Shown: positions 34,864-48,351, numbered from the stretch's first letter. The stretch is 64,000 bases of DNA from Acanthacorydalis orientalis (GCA_034766995.1 CM068316.1:23253090-23317089), one strand, 5' to 3'. The notes: generated from the letters alone by a model not told the origin. Program-made: numbers and translations.

Positions 34864-35429
34864 TTAGGTAGCTAGAAAAATAGTTGCGGTTTTTATTTTC
34901 TGAATTCTGACAATCTTTTTTAATGAAAGTGTTATTTCATCGTATTCCTGTTAATATCATTTTCAAGTGCATTTTTCGGTCTGCATTTTAGTAATATCAA
35001 CTTTGATTTTATTATTATTTTTGCTTCAAATTAGGCTATTGAATTAAAGATGGAAAAGAAGTAAATAAAAGCAATTATTTGTATGAGTTCAAAACGGATG
35101 GTAAATCATCAGAAACTGGTCGTAAAATACATAATGCTTTTGATGTGGGTACTGTCAAGGAACGTACGGTGCAATGGTGGTTCTAAAATATTCGTGCGAT
35201 GTACGAGAGCTTTGAAGATGAAGAAGGTCGCGGGTGTCTTCCTTCAGTTCATAACAACCAACTGAAGTCGTTAATTGAATCAGAACCATGTACAACAATT
35301 CGAAAGCTTTTACAAAAGTTAAGCGTTAGTTACTCAACAGTTCTAGACCACTTAAAAGAGCTAGGAAAATTCAAAAAATGTATATGTGTTTGATGGTTAT
35401 AAACCGCAATTATGTTTCCACTAACCTAA
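34864..35429 (+). mobile_element. MADE1/Hsmar1-like mariner deletion derivative (family C, copy 4)
   Basis: The ends ttaggtagctagaaaaatag and, reversed, ttaggttagtggaaacataa fit the family C repeat. The plus strand reads a nearly clean DNA-binding half: KSSETGRKIHNAFDVGTVKE and RTVQWWF, stop, MYESFEDEEGRGCLPS, then NNQLKSLIESEPCTTIRKLL and LSVSYSTVLDHLKELGKFKK, covering both HTH motifs. The catalytic half is deleted just after the second HTH, so this is the best-preserved HTH-only copy. Confidence 0.85.
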
Positions 35430-36971
<1,542 letters not shown>

Positions 36972-37741
36972 ATTTGGTTGACGCAAAAATAATTGTGGTT
37001 TTTATCATGATAAGTTTGGCGGCGATTTTTCTAGTTACCGTTATCTTTTGTTATAGTAATGTGATACATCGTTGTAAACAATAAAATTAGCACTACTGAT
37101 TTCAGCTTGTCTATTGTTTTCATTCCTTAATATTGTTGGATATAACCTCTTAAATAAGAAATGGAAAAATGAAAAATTTCCTAAGCTGAAGCTTCATAAA
37201 AAAACATTATGTTCACTGTTTGTGGTCGGTAAGTACCATTTACTACAGCTTCTTAAATCCTAGTGAAACAATAACAGCAGAAAAATATTATTAGGAAATT
37301 AAAAAAATGCATAAGAAGTTGAATCGTTTATGGTCTAGTATTAGTCAATCAAAGAGTTCCAATTTTTCTTCATGACAACGCCCGACCACATCTCTCACAA
37401 ATGACTTTAAAAAAATTAAATGCACTAGGTTTTGAAACCGTACCTCACCTACCTTATTCTCCAGATTTATTTTCGACAGATTATCATTTTTTAAACATTT
37501 GAGTAATTTCCTACGAGAGAAAGTCTTCAAAGAACAAGCATCAGATCATAGCGCTTTCGATGAATTTGTTAATTTTAGGACTCCAGAATTCTATCTTGTA
37601 TGAATAAATAAACTTGTTTCCCGTTGGGAGAAATGGGTGCAGGTCAACGGTTTTTATTTTGATTAATACATATAATTTTAACTGATATATACGTTTTTAT
37701 ACTCAATGCGTAAAACCGCAATTATTTTTGCACCAACCTAA
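36972..37741 (+). mobile_element. MADE1/Hsmar1-like mariner, catalytic-half derivative (family C, copy 5)
   Basis: The left end atttggttgacgcaaaaata and the reversed right end ttaggttggtgcaaaaataa match the family C repeat and closely resemble the published human MADE1/Hsmar1 end as I recall it. This copy has the opposite deletion to copies 1-4 and 6: it keeps the catalytic half and lacks the HTH half. Confidence 0.85.
37160..37675 (+). pseudogene. Hsmar1-like transposase catalytic domain, broken
   Basis: It reads FLNPSETITAEKYY, stop, EIKKMHKKLNRLWSSISQ, frameshift, then VPIFLHDNARPHLSQMTLKK (second Asp) and HLPYSPDLFSTDYHF (third Asp, exactly 34 residues after the second), stop, and degraded C-terminal sequence ending VSRWEKWVQVNGFYFD. 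HDNARPH and a PDL.STDYHF block are characteristic of the Hsmar1/SETMAR group. The first Asp and the DNA-binding domain are not present. Confidence 0.85.
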
Positions 37742-38169
37742 TAATTATACTAACTAGACATACTTCATTATTTGTTTGTTTTGTATTCTATTTACTTAAC
37801 TCTCATTCAGATAAACCAATTCATTAGCACAAATACGTTTAGCAAGAATATAATAGAAGGCTTTTTTAATCTATAAATTCAAAATAATCTAGAATTTTAA
37901 ATTCATTAGATTGGTTTATTACATTTCTTTTAATTGCTCTAAAGTTATAAATCAGCATTAAAATCTGTTCGTTCTTGTCACTTTACGGAATCTAATTGAA
38001 TTATCATTTAGAAATCTATTTATTTAAATTAACTTATTCCAATTAGAATTAATTTGTTACTAGATACAAAAGAGTGAAAATGAATTTTTAGAATTTACTA
38101 TACACATTAAAGTAACAATAATAAAATAACAGTAACGAAACTTGATAAAATATGGTTAAACACAATAGA

Positions 38170-38216
<47 letters not shown>

Positions 38217-40435
38217 CAGAATAGAAATGCTTTAACGGAATTTGGATGATTATGAAATATTTGAAAATTTATTTAACAATCCTTGAATACACTCTTACGA
38301 TCACTATCGGCTACCGGTTCTTAGATTTATCACTTTTGCTTTTCAGCTGCTGTAGATGTTACATTTTAAATGTTTTAGTAATGTTTTTTTGATGCAGTGT
38401 AATTACAATCTTTTGCTCTTTTCTTCGATGCTGGTGTGAATATGGAATGGGTCTGACTTGATAAACAAATCCTCGAATCGATATTTGTTAAAGACTTAGG
38501 TGACTATATTGTGATATTGTTCTTGAATTTTACCTTCTATCATTTACTTGCTCTTTACAGGAGACTGGTTAATGTTTCAGTGTTTCAGAACCTAGAAATC
38601 CTTCTTGTCCATCTCCATCTCCTTCTTTGCCTATTTACAATATTTTATTATGTTTATTTGAAAGTGAACTGATTTCAGTGCATTACTGAAATGCACCGAT
38701 TGGTTTATTTTAATTTTACACCTATTGGCTATTTCGATAAGAATTTTGAATTTTTTCTTGTGTCTCTTTACAATTGTACATCGAAATTATCGTTATACTG
38801 CACAGCTTCTCATTGCACGAATGCTGAGCAACACAGCAATATAGTGGATGCTGTAGCTCGCAACACCATTTGACTGTGTATTGAACTCTGTTACATTTAA
38901 TTCAAAGCAGTGTATACTAAATAAATGTTCCACACTGTCTATTTTCGAAGTATACAACTCGATATTTTGCTGGAGTATCAGAGGCGTTTTCAGACTTAAT
39001 CATAATACTAATTAATATTAACATTACTCTCATCTGGATGATTTTTAGTATGTAATATTCGTATCATGAAAACAAAGAATACATTTATTTCTAAACGCTT
39101 TCTTTAAAAGCCTAGTTTAGGATTTCTATTAGCAAAGAGTAATAAAGCTACTGAAAACGAAATTTTAATAAGATATGTTAGGGGCACAATACGTTGAAAA
39201 TAATTGTAGTTTGACTTGAACTTCAGTTCTTTTTTACTAATGAATTAACAATTAACAAATTCAATACTATACTCTTTTCTGTAATTAACTATTATTTACT
39301 AGAAACTGTAATTTAACCATTTTTTTCAAATTAATTTTTACTTTATAGACTTATACATTTTTTATGGATTTTATACTAAACCAATTTCGTAAAAATGTTA
39401 TATAGATAGCTTCTAGTTTGAGATTTGTAGTTAACTTTTTTGTTTAGAGTAATAAATTTATTGTATTCATAAATTATATTCAGTTATTTTGGATATGTAA
39501 GTATTACATTGACTTGTGCCATTTGCATATGAATAACGTGGGTATTTAACTTTTTGGTATTATTTTTCAATTATGAAAACATACTCTCATAATTGTTAAG
39601 ATAAAATTATCAAAATAAAATATTTATTTCATTTTTGGTACTATGGTTTTGATATATTCTTACAACACTTTTTAAATGTTATTTGAAAAACCTAAAAAAT
39701 AATTCTTGTTTTGATTGTAGTTCTTAAATTAATATATAAATTTAAATTGTGACTCCAGACATACAAATTTATCTTCATAGAATAAATTTCATTTTATGAG
39801 AAATGATTTGATTAGGGAAAAAATACATGTATAATAAATTTATACTGATTTTCATAAAGTTGCCATTATTAAGTAACATTATTTCCTAGACTAATACAAT
39901 TTATTTCAACTTATTGTACATAGATATAAATTATATTAGGTGTACGAACTAATTCAATGTCTTTTTTATAGAAAATGAATGTTTACAAAAAAATGAAATA
40001 AATTTCAATTCTCAAAATATTCCTTATTTTGTGAAACTTTACTCCACATGTTAGGTATCTGACGAACCCTTTGTCGAACAACAGATGTCGATTTCGAGTC
40101 GATGAAGTCGTAACAGATTTTCATACCTCTTTCATTGTTTAGCATTTCTTGCAAGTTTTGTGTCTCACAATAGCTCCTCCAAAGTTGAAGAAATCATTCC
40201 TATGGCTTCAAGAGCATTTATTCCACTGGAATGGGAAAAGTATACAATTTCTATGCTGCTTTTCATATGTTATCGTGTTCACAACTATTTTTTGCGGTTA
40301 TGTAATTGTTTGAACAAAATACATAGCTTTAAATGTTAAGTTCGACACTTCAAAATCCTAAAACGACTAGAAAATATTTTAATATAATACAGAGTTATAT
40401 TTGATTCAATGTAAAGACATCGGATTAATTTTTTC

Positions 40436-40439
<4 letters not shown>
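37742..40439. other. Anonymous sequence, partly of higher complexity
   Basis: A TA array lies at 38171-38212. Two stretches look less AT-biased: 38280-38960, and 40040-40280, which read on the minus strand gives SGINALEAIGMISSTLEELL, stop, then KRYENLLRLHRLEIDICCST. Neither could be assigned to a family; they may be decayed coding sequence. Confidence 0.4.
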
Positions 40440-40532
<93 letters not shown>

Positions 40533-40556
40533 ATATATATATATATATATATGTTG

Positions 40557-40626
<70 letters not shown>
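40440..40626. repeat. Longest (TA)n array, about 187 bp
   Basis: TA with two identical gttgtt interruptions 26 bp apart (40527 and 40553), suggesting internal duplication of the array. It ends only a few bases before the left end of the mariner at 40632. Confidence 0.95.
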
Positions 40627-40631
<5 letters not shown>

Positions 40632-40635
<4 letters not shown>

Positions 40636-41970
40636 AGGGTGGTCCCAGAAGTACCCGGCCTGACCTAGAGATGGCGGTAGTTGTTTGAAAAATATCACTG
40701 TATTAGAAAGTACACAATCTATAAAGCATATGTTTCAAGTTTGAGGACGCCACGTTGTTTAGTATTTGTTTGGCAGCCATCAATAGTGAACGTTTTCAGT
40801 GAATTTGTGAAAATGGAGAAAATTGGTCATCGTTACGTGATACCATACTTTACTTTTATATTTTATTTTATTTTATTCTTTTTTTTACAATACTTTTATT
40901 TGAAAGGCCTCAGCCCAACCAATATAAAAGCTGAACTGGATTCTACTCTGGGTGAGTTTGCTCCTTAGTTTACAACAGTAAAATATTGGGTAGCAGAGTT
41001 TAAACGAGGCCGTACGAGCTACCAAGACGAGCATCGCAGTGGTCGACCAAATGAGGTGACGACTCCAGAAATGGTGAAGAAAATCCACAAAGCGGTACTG
41101 GATGATCGTCGACTGAAAGTGCGCGAGCTAGCAGACATAGTAGGCATTTCAAAAAGTGCGGTACATCGCATATTATCTGAAAATTTGGACATGAGAAAGC
41201 TGTGTGCAAGATGGGTGCCGCGTTTGCTCACACTCGAGCAAAAACAGTGTCATGAAGATGTTTCAATTGAGTGTTTAGCGAAGTTTCACAGCAACAAAGC
41301 AGAATTTTTGCGCCGTTTCATAACCATAGATGAAACATGGGTCCATCACTTCACACCCGAGACAAAGAACAATTAAAACAATGGACTGAAAAGGGAGAAC
41401 CGGCTCCAAAGAAGGCGAAGACCGTTTCATCTACAGGCAAGGTCATGGCGTCGGTTTTTTGGGATGCGGGTGGGATAATTTTCATTGAATATCTTGAAAA
41501 AGGAAAAACTATCAACGGCGAGTATTATGCGAACTTATTGCAACGTTTGAGCGAAGAAATCAGGCAAAAACGGCAGCATTTGGCTAAGAAGAAAGTGTTG
41601 TTGCATCAACACAATGCACCAGCTCACAAATCCGTTATTGCAATGGCCAAAATTAATGAATTAAAGTTTGAATTGCTACCTCATGCACCCTATTCGCCAG
41701 ATTTAGCCCCCTCGGATTATTTTCTGTTCCCAAACTTGAAAAAATGGTTCAGTGGTCAAAGATTTCCCAACGATGAAGAAGTGATGTCGGCAGTTAATGG
41801 GTATTTTGAGGAGCAAGACAATTCTTATTATAAAAAGGGTATCGAATACTTTGAACATCGCTGGGAAAAGTGTATAGAGCTGAAAGGAGATTATGTTGAA
41901 AAATAAATATATTTTTTTTTTAAATTTTTGTGTTTTCTTTGTTGGGTCGGGTACTTCTGGGACCACCCCC

Positions 41971-41973
<3 letters not shown>
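40632..41973 (+). mobile_element. Mariner family E (irritans subfamily), nearly full length
   Basis: Ends cacgagggtggtcccagaag and, reversed, cacgggggtggtcccagaag, matching at all but one of 20 positions and continuing tacccg in both. Length 1342 bp. TA arrays of 187 bp and about 80 bp abut the two sides, so the element sits inside or created breaks in a TA tract. It is the most complete mariner in the window. Confidence 0.93.
40813..41906 (+). pseudogene. Mariner transposase (irritans subfamily), nearly complete but dead
   Basis: MEKIGHRYVIPYF starts the protein, then an in-frame T-rich insertion of about 39 bp (TFIFYFILFFFLQ) splits the first helix before YLKGLSPTNIKAELDSTLGE. A TAG at 40966-40968 follows. 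The HTH2 (LKVRELADIVGISKSAVHRI), LCARWVPRLLTL and IDETWVHHFTPET (first Asp) are kept. A one-base loss near 41365 changes frame, after which QWTEKGEPAPKKAKTV, GKVMASVFWDAGGIIFIEYL, VLLHQHNAPAHKS and YSPDLAPSDYFLFP follow to the normal C-terminus. The second catalytic Asp is His (HQHNAPAH instead of HQDNAPAH). It therefore has one insertion, one stop, one frameshift and one lost catalytic residue. Confidence 0.92.

Positions 41974-42054
<81 letters not shown>
41974..42054. repeat. (TA)n array flanking the mariner right end, about 80 bp
   Basis: TA with one tgta interruption, beginning at the terminal repeat of the mariner. Confidence 0.95.
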
Positions 42055-42058
<4 letters not shown>

Positions 42059-42447
42059 CGTTTGTTTGATACAACTAATTAAATTAGACTTAAATGAACT
42101 ATTATTACTTTAAATGATGAGTAGTGAAGGGAATCATATGCACTTTCTTTACAAATTAACTCAAACATCAAGCATATTGTTTGAAAGCAAAATATAATAT
42201 AGTTTATAATGAAGGTCACATTTAATATAGTGCCGCGAGCAAGATTTGTGGCAAACCGTTGTATAAGAAATTTAATTTTGATTTAATATTAAATATCATA
42301 GTTCAAACAACTTTAGGCCATAATTAATATTATGCCATAGTGACCTATAATTACCTCGGAAATGTAATGAAAATGTATTTTTTTGTTTTGAATTATAATA
42401 ATTATTATATTAAGAAATTTTTTTTTATAAAATGAAAATGAATATAA

Positions 42448-42487
<40 letters not shown>

Positions 42488-43289
42488 TTAATATTCATAT
42501 CAGTATAATAAAAAAGTAAATTATTTATTAGTAGATATAACATTTGATCTTTATACAAAGTACTACCTTTATTCGATTTCACTTTCAATTTTATTTCAAT
42601 TACAATTTGGTATTTACATTTTTATATTTTGTTGTGAGATCAAAGATATTTCATTAAAAATAAATGATATTTGTTATCTAAAATAAATATATTACTTCAA
42701 TTTAATCTTATGTTACTTTTGTTTTTACAATATCAGTTTGTATGTAAAATTCATATTTCAAAACATAACCTCTGCATGATTATCATTTTTCATATATATT
42801 TGAAATAACTTGACGATGAATATTTTCGTTTTATTATTTTAGAAGCAGGCCATAGCTTGTTTTCTGGCTATTTAAATTCATTCTATTCAATTAATCTGTT
42901 TTGAAAACATGTAGTTTTATTACTCCATTGTAAGATTATAAACAATCTATATCCATATTTATTTCTTTTCATTTATCCTGTACTTTTTATTTTCTTTTTG
43001 ATGAGGTATATTTATATTTATAATGTCGTAATTTTCAAATTTATCTAGAATTTTAGTTTCAAATAAATAAAAATTTGCAGTTTTTTTTTGTTAAAATAAA
43101 CTAACGAATGCTTTCAAATTTATTTCTGTAAGAAAAACTAGATTAAAATTGTAATTATATATTTCCAAGGCGCACTCCCCCCTACTTGCTACTCTCACTG
43201 ACATCCGGTAGGTTCTATTATTTATTTATTCCCACAATAAAAACTGAAATTAAGAGAAAATTATTACATTATTCAGAAAATAAATTAAT
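42055..43289. other. Anonymous AT-rich sequence
   Basis: Short TA array at 42452-42482; otherwise nothing recognised. A slightly GC-richer patch lies at 43167-43215. Confidence 0.5.
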
Positions 43290-44080
43290 CATTTGTTTCA
43301 CCAGCTGTGTGGATTGTTGCACAGTCATGCTAGAACCACATGTTCTCTGGATCAATATCATCCAATTCTGCTCATAAAAAAATGGTTATCATGTTTCAGT
43401 ATCTTTTTCCATTCACAGTGATCGTTTTATCAGTTTGATTTTCACAAAATTAAGGACCAATGGTTCCACCGGACCAAAGTGCACATTAAACAACTACTTT
43501 TTCTATATGCAATCGCTTCCCAATGATCATTGGGAAGCGATCCCCTCGAATTTTCTTCAGCCTAGATTCGGCAGTTTTGCTTGTTAACGTAGCCAGATAG
43601 TTTGAAATGAGTCTGATTTCAAAAGATTACTTTTTCAAAAAACCCATATTGTTCCAGTAAACAATTAACAAATCAGCGAAGCAGTAAATGATCTACTGAT
43701 TTTAATTCTTGTATTAATTGAAACTTATAAGCCTACATCAATTAATCGTCATGTAAAATATCCCATGTGATCATTTGTGAAAGACCCAATTGCTGTGAAC
43801 GTCGTGGACTTGACATTCCAGACTTATCCGATAGGCTTTCACGAACCAAATCAATAGTTTCTATAGAACGAGCATTGCGAACACGTGCTAGTGTTTCTTT
43901 ATCTTTAACCGATCCATTCTCTTCAAATTTACTCACTAATCGAAGAATTGTTGATTCAGATGGACAAGAATATCGAGAATAAATATAGTGTAATTTACGA
44001 AATATTTTTTTTATAGAACGACCATTTTCATAATACAATTGTGATATTTCAGTGCGTTGTTTTGTTGTATACGAAGTCAT
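43290..44080 (-). pseudogene. IS630-like transposase with N-terminal HTH, decayed
   Basis: A clean 112-codon N-terminal frame opens MTSYTTKQRTEISQLYYENG and continues KFEENGSVKDKETLARVRNA, VRESLSDKSGMSSPRRSQQL and GLSQMITWDILHDD, a two-part HTH of the type annotated in insects as a DUF4817-like domain. The rest, with stops and shifts, reads HFKLSGYVNKQNCRI, stop, AEEN, then CALWSGGTIGP, TVNGKRY, and AELDDIDPENMWF, stop, HDCATIHTAGET. The last block corresponds to the second-Asp region (usually QDGATCHTA), here altered to HDCATIH. WF-TAG and RI-TAG are single-base changes from Trp. The third catalytic residue is not seen. Confidence 0.75.
43512..43541. repeat. 30-bp perfect palindrome inside the transposase remnant
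   Basis: The left half atcgcttcccaatga is followed directly by its exact reverse complement. It lies where the transposase frame loses similarity to its family (after AEEN), so it looks like a local inverted duplication rather than original coding sequence. Confidence 0.95.
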
Positions 44081-44186
44081 AACTAAAATGGCAATATTAA
44101 AACTTAATAAACGTTAAAGAAAAATACAACTGTCACTGTGACATTTGTGAAATATAACCTCTTAAAAATTTATGTCCCTATTGGAA

Positions 44187-44224
<38 letters not shown>

Positions 44225-46544
44225 TGGAAAACCCTTTATTAATTTGTGCATACAAAATCATATAGAAAGATAACAAATATATTTTTTTATTAATCGAAGT
44301 ATTAATTCATAATTATTTAATATCTATTAAAAACAGAATATTTTTGTATTAAATTTATAAAATTCAAAAATTGAGAAAGGTAGTTATAAATTTATTCTCA
44401 CATGTAACATTAAGTATTCTGATTCTTTCATGAGAAAAATAATGAACTGAATATATTGAATATTAGCTCTAATTTATTAATTTTAATTTTCTTTATGAAC
44501 AGATAGTTATAAATATTCATAAATAAAATGAAATAATCATATATATATATATATATAAAATCATAATTTGATTATATTTCATACATCACATTTATATAAA
44601 ATTATCTTCACAAGTATATTTGTCAATAATTCGATTATTCACAATGTTTAGCATTATAAAAATTGGCGCATCATTCTGTATGTTTAATCAAACAAAAGTT
44701 CAGTAATTGTTTTATCTGAAATATATTAAATCAAAGCGATAAAAACAAACTTTTAATAGGATAAATTTTTACTGAAGCTCTTGTAACTTTCATAAAAACC
44801 ATGTTATATATTTACATCTACGAATAAATATATTATATATTTATAGGTATGCTTAATTGTTTAAATTACAATAAAATGAAATTTTATTTTATAAAAATAG
44901 TTATTTTCAAAAAGTGAATTATTTAAATATTATTAATATAATTTACTAAAAATATAAATAATTATTTCTTTTTAAAATATTATGAAATATCAATGCGTTT
45001 GATATAGATATTTGAATTTGAACTTCTAAAAATAAATATAAAAAGACCTAACTTATTTATGAGAATGATGAATTTTATAACCTAATTATAAACGTTTGTC
45101 GTTTATTTTTATTAGAACTCTAAACATGATACATTTCTAGTGAAATATATTTGTTGATGTCGTGCATAGTTCCTATAAATGTATTTTTTTAATTTATAAC
45201 CTAAAACAAAATGTTTTCCTTAAGAAAATATTTATATTCTTATCATTTTAACAGTTTTAAAAAACATTATTTACGAATACTTATAGTAATTTTCAGAAAT
45301 TCATGACTTTTCTTAAGCTGCCAAACATTTCAAAATACATTATTATGTTGATGAAATACTGTACTACTATAAGTTGAATTCAATTGTTTTTGTGTGTCTG
45401 AAATGGTAGTATGATTGAAAATTAGGAATTTAATCAAGTTTGAGTATCTATATTTGAATTTGTCGTGAAATGAGGGAAAAATTATATAATGATATATAAG
45501 AAACAAAAGAATTGTCTTTCTATAATTAAAAATCAGTCCTGTTGCTGTCGTCTAAATGATTTTTATTCGTATTCTGATTGGTTAACGGATATTGTGTGGT
45601 CTATGTTCTGATTGGTTGACATCAGTCACATGTATGTAATTTTATCATTATGTACGAGTATAACGAAAGAGAATACGATTTCAGCGTAAAACTGATGAAA
45701 AATTTATTCAAAATATTGTATTCACTGGAGGTTTAGAGCAATGAATTGTTATAAATTTTATTGTTATTATAATTATAATATTATATTAATATTATATTTT
45801 ATTGTTAATTTTATAAACTTTTCCAATAAAAAAATTACGACTTACTTTTTACACAGATTATTTGTGTGTATAATACTAACTTTGTACTCTAATTTTATGT
45901 TCCTCTAACTTTGTAGTAACAAAAAATTTTTTTTAATCCTTAAACTAAACGTTTGGGTCAAAGTGACCTCAACAATAGTGTTTCGTATGTTTAATATAAA
46001 TAGTGTGTAGTTTAAGGGTTAATATTAATGATATATTATCTTTTAGTTATTTTAGTTTTGAAATCGTGCCTTCATGTGCTTATCATGAAAAAATTCCAAA
46101 CCTACATGCTTAAAATCTGTTTTTTTTACAGTAATGTCTCGTATGTTTTCGTAGTTATGCTGAAGATATGAACACTTTTTAATTCAACTGGAGTAAAACA
46201 TATGTCGTTGGTCAGTTTTTCATTCGAACATATTGTTCTTTTACATTTAAACGAGATAAGTTTAATAAACTGTAAGAAAATTGACCGGTAATTTTATGAT
46301 TCGTTTATGAACAGGGTATTATCCGAGTTATTTGTCAATTACATCCATACTAAATTTTGTCTTAAAAAATACTGATTTCATGTTCGTTTTAATATAATGA
46401 TGCATATTGGATAACCAAATAAGTTTTCTTCTTTTCTTTGGCACCTATAAAAATAATAAAATACGTATTTCTTATCCAATTGATATTAAGAATTACAATG
46501 TTGTTCAGTTTTTTGATAGAGCATGTTTCTATTTTTTTTGTAGA

Positions 46545-46619
46545 TACGGTAGGTGGCAAAAGCTGCAATGTCAACAACGGTATAATAAAAGCGAGCCGAA
46601 TCTATTGATTCGTCTGTAG
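46545..46619 (+). other. Candidate short exon after a polypyrimidine tract
   Basis: tttctattttttttgtag ends at 46544 and looks like a 3' splice acceptor. The next 75 bp (atacggtaggtggcaaaagc onward) is less AT-biased and open in two frames (YGRWQKLQCQQRYNKSEPNL or DTVGGKSCNVNNGIIKASRI). No partner exon or known family was recognised, so the evidence is weak. Confidence 0.15.
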
Positions 46620-47600
46620 ATATTATATTATCTCAACATTTGTCCATTATATCCACAATATACTTTTTACTATAAAAATGAATAATTTATGGTTTCATCA
46701 CATTTGTAGTTTTAAGAATGGTAGGTAAACTCACTTCCACAAATGAATTTCATTCTCTATAGACCACAAAAATTGTTTTCAATAAAATATGTAGTACGTT
46801 ATTGATTGCTGCTTATTTATTATGCGGCTTTTGTTGATACTCTGTAATATTCTAAGTGATAAATTGTAGAAAAATCTTAAATTTTGAAATAAAAGGTAAA
46901 TATTAGTTATTGAACATTTTACTCAAAAAATATAGTATTTAGATATTAATTCATTTGTGAAGGTAAATTAAGATATATTGTTAATAATATGCTGAACTTT
47001 TTGAAAATATTTTTATTGCAAATATTTTTCTTCTCTGAAATATTCCCTTCTCGATGAATTAAATGTATTAAAAAGACTATCATACTGAAAAAGGAATTTT
47101 AAATGTACTATAGATGTGCACATTTGATATTTCTCGAGTGACATTCAAGAATGTGCCTTATTTAATTATAGTGTGAGTGGACAACTATTTAAAAAGAACT
47201 ATAATGAAGTAGAATTTAAAATAATTAGTTTTACGATGGAGTTAAAACGATAAAAACTTATGAAATTATAAGAACGTATCGTTATAAACTCTTTCAAGTA
47301 TAGTACATTTGATTTAAACCGAACTTAGAAGTACAAGGATTTTTTTTAACAAACTCCTTGTTCCAAACCAGTAGGTTTTTCCACTGTTCAAAGATTCAAG
47401 TAACAGCTACCATCTATTAGATAGATTACAGAACTACCAGAAGCTATCTCTTTAAGTGATTCATAAACTATACTACCAGATTGCATTATTCTAGACCTTT
47501 GAAATGGTGGAACACAAACTAACTGACGTAACTGACGTAAAAAAATGGTAGTACATATGTATGTGCCACCAGACTTGAAAGAGTTAAAAAAATAGTATGC

Positions 47601-47605
<5 letters not shown>

Positions 47606-47659
<54 letters not shown>

Positions 47660-47660
47660 A
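47606..47660. repeat. (TA)n microsatellite, about 55 bp
   Basis: TA with one acat interruption. Confidence 0.95.
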
Positions 47661-48218
47661 ATTATTTATTATTATTATTTGATACTAATTATATTCTAAA
47701 AAAAATTAATCATTAGTCAGTTAACTAGAAAAAGTGTATATTTTTTAAATATAGTTTTTATGAAAAATATTTTTCTTTAAGAAATATACAAACACCATTG
47801 AATGAAATGCTAAAAACCGCTCACATTAGAATACAGTTTTTTAATTATGTATTTTGTACATTTGTTTAAAACAAATCTTTAAATTTATTTATTCAATATT
47901 GAGTAGATTTTAACATAATTAGATGAAGTCACCTAAAACTCCCTTTAACAAAATTTGATCCAACAATAACCACCTTTAACAAAATTTTATTTTAATATTA
48001 TCGTTAAAACTATAAGGATAAATAAATAGAACTTAGAATATTTATGGTGTAATATTCTTTAGTGGTACTGCTATTTATAATTTTTTTTAATATTTAATTT
48101 TGGGGAATTATTTCATCATCTCTTTCGATGTAATTGTGTTTAACAAAATAGAAGATATTTTTTTTAAATGCACGTTAATAAAAACGTAATTAGAATGGAT
48201 TTTTTACATTTTATATAA

Positions 48219-48221
<3 letters not shown>

Positions 48222-48272
<51 letters not shown>
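48222..48272. repeat. (TA)n microsatellite, about 51 bp
   Basis: Pure TA run. Confidence 0.95.
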
Positions 48273-48277
<5 letters not shown>

Positions 48278-48349
48278 GTATTTAACCACAAAAAACTAAA
48301 ATGTTGCAAAAATACTCTACTGTCATGTTTATATAAACATACTAACACA

Positions 48350-48351
48350 CA

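Larger units (their letters stand above)
43290..44192 (-). mobile_element. IS630-like DDE transposon (family D, copy 2)
   Basis: The 5' end (right side) gtccctattggaaaatttta matches the end of copy 1 at 15270-15290 and abuts a TA array. The left (3') end was not identified and coding similarity fades near 43290, so the element is probably 3'-truncated. This copy is continuous where copy 1 is interrupted and so defines that insertion site. Confidence 0.78.

Noticed and set aside
34864..35429. Host fusion gene of the SETMAR type
   Set aside because: The HTH half is bounded by both terminal repeats of the element and no host exon is joined to it; a stop lies within the frame.
43742..44080. Host transcription factor with an HTH domain
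   Set aside because: The frame continues, with stops, into recognisable DDE blocks (HFKLSGYVNKQNCRI, CALWSGG, WFxHDCATIH), so it is a transposase N-terminus.
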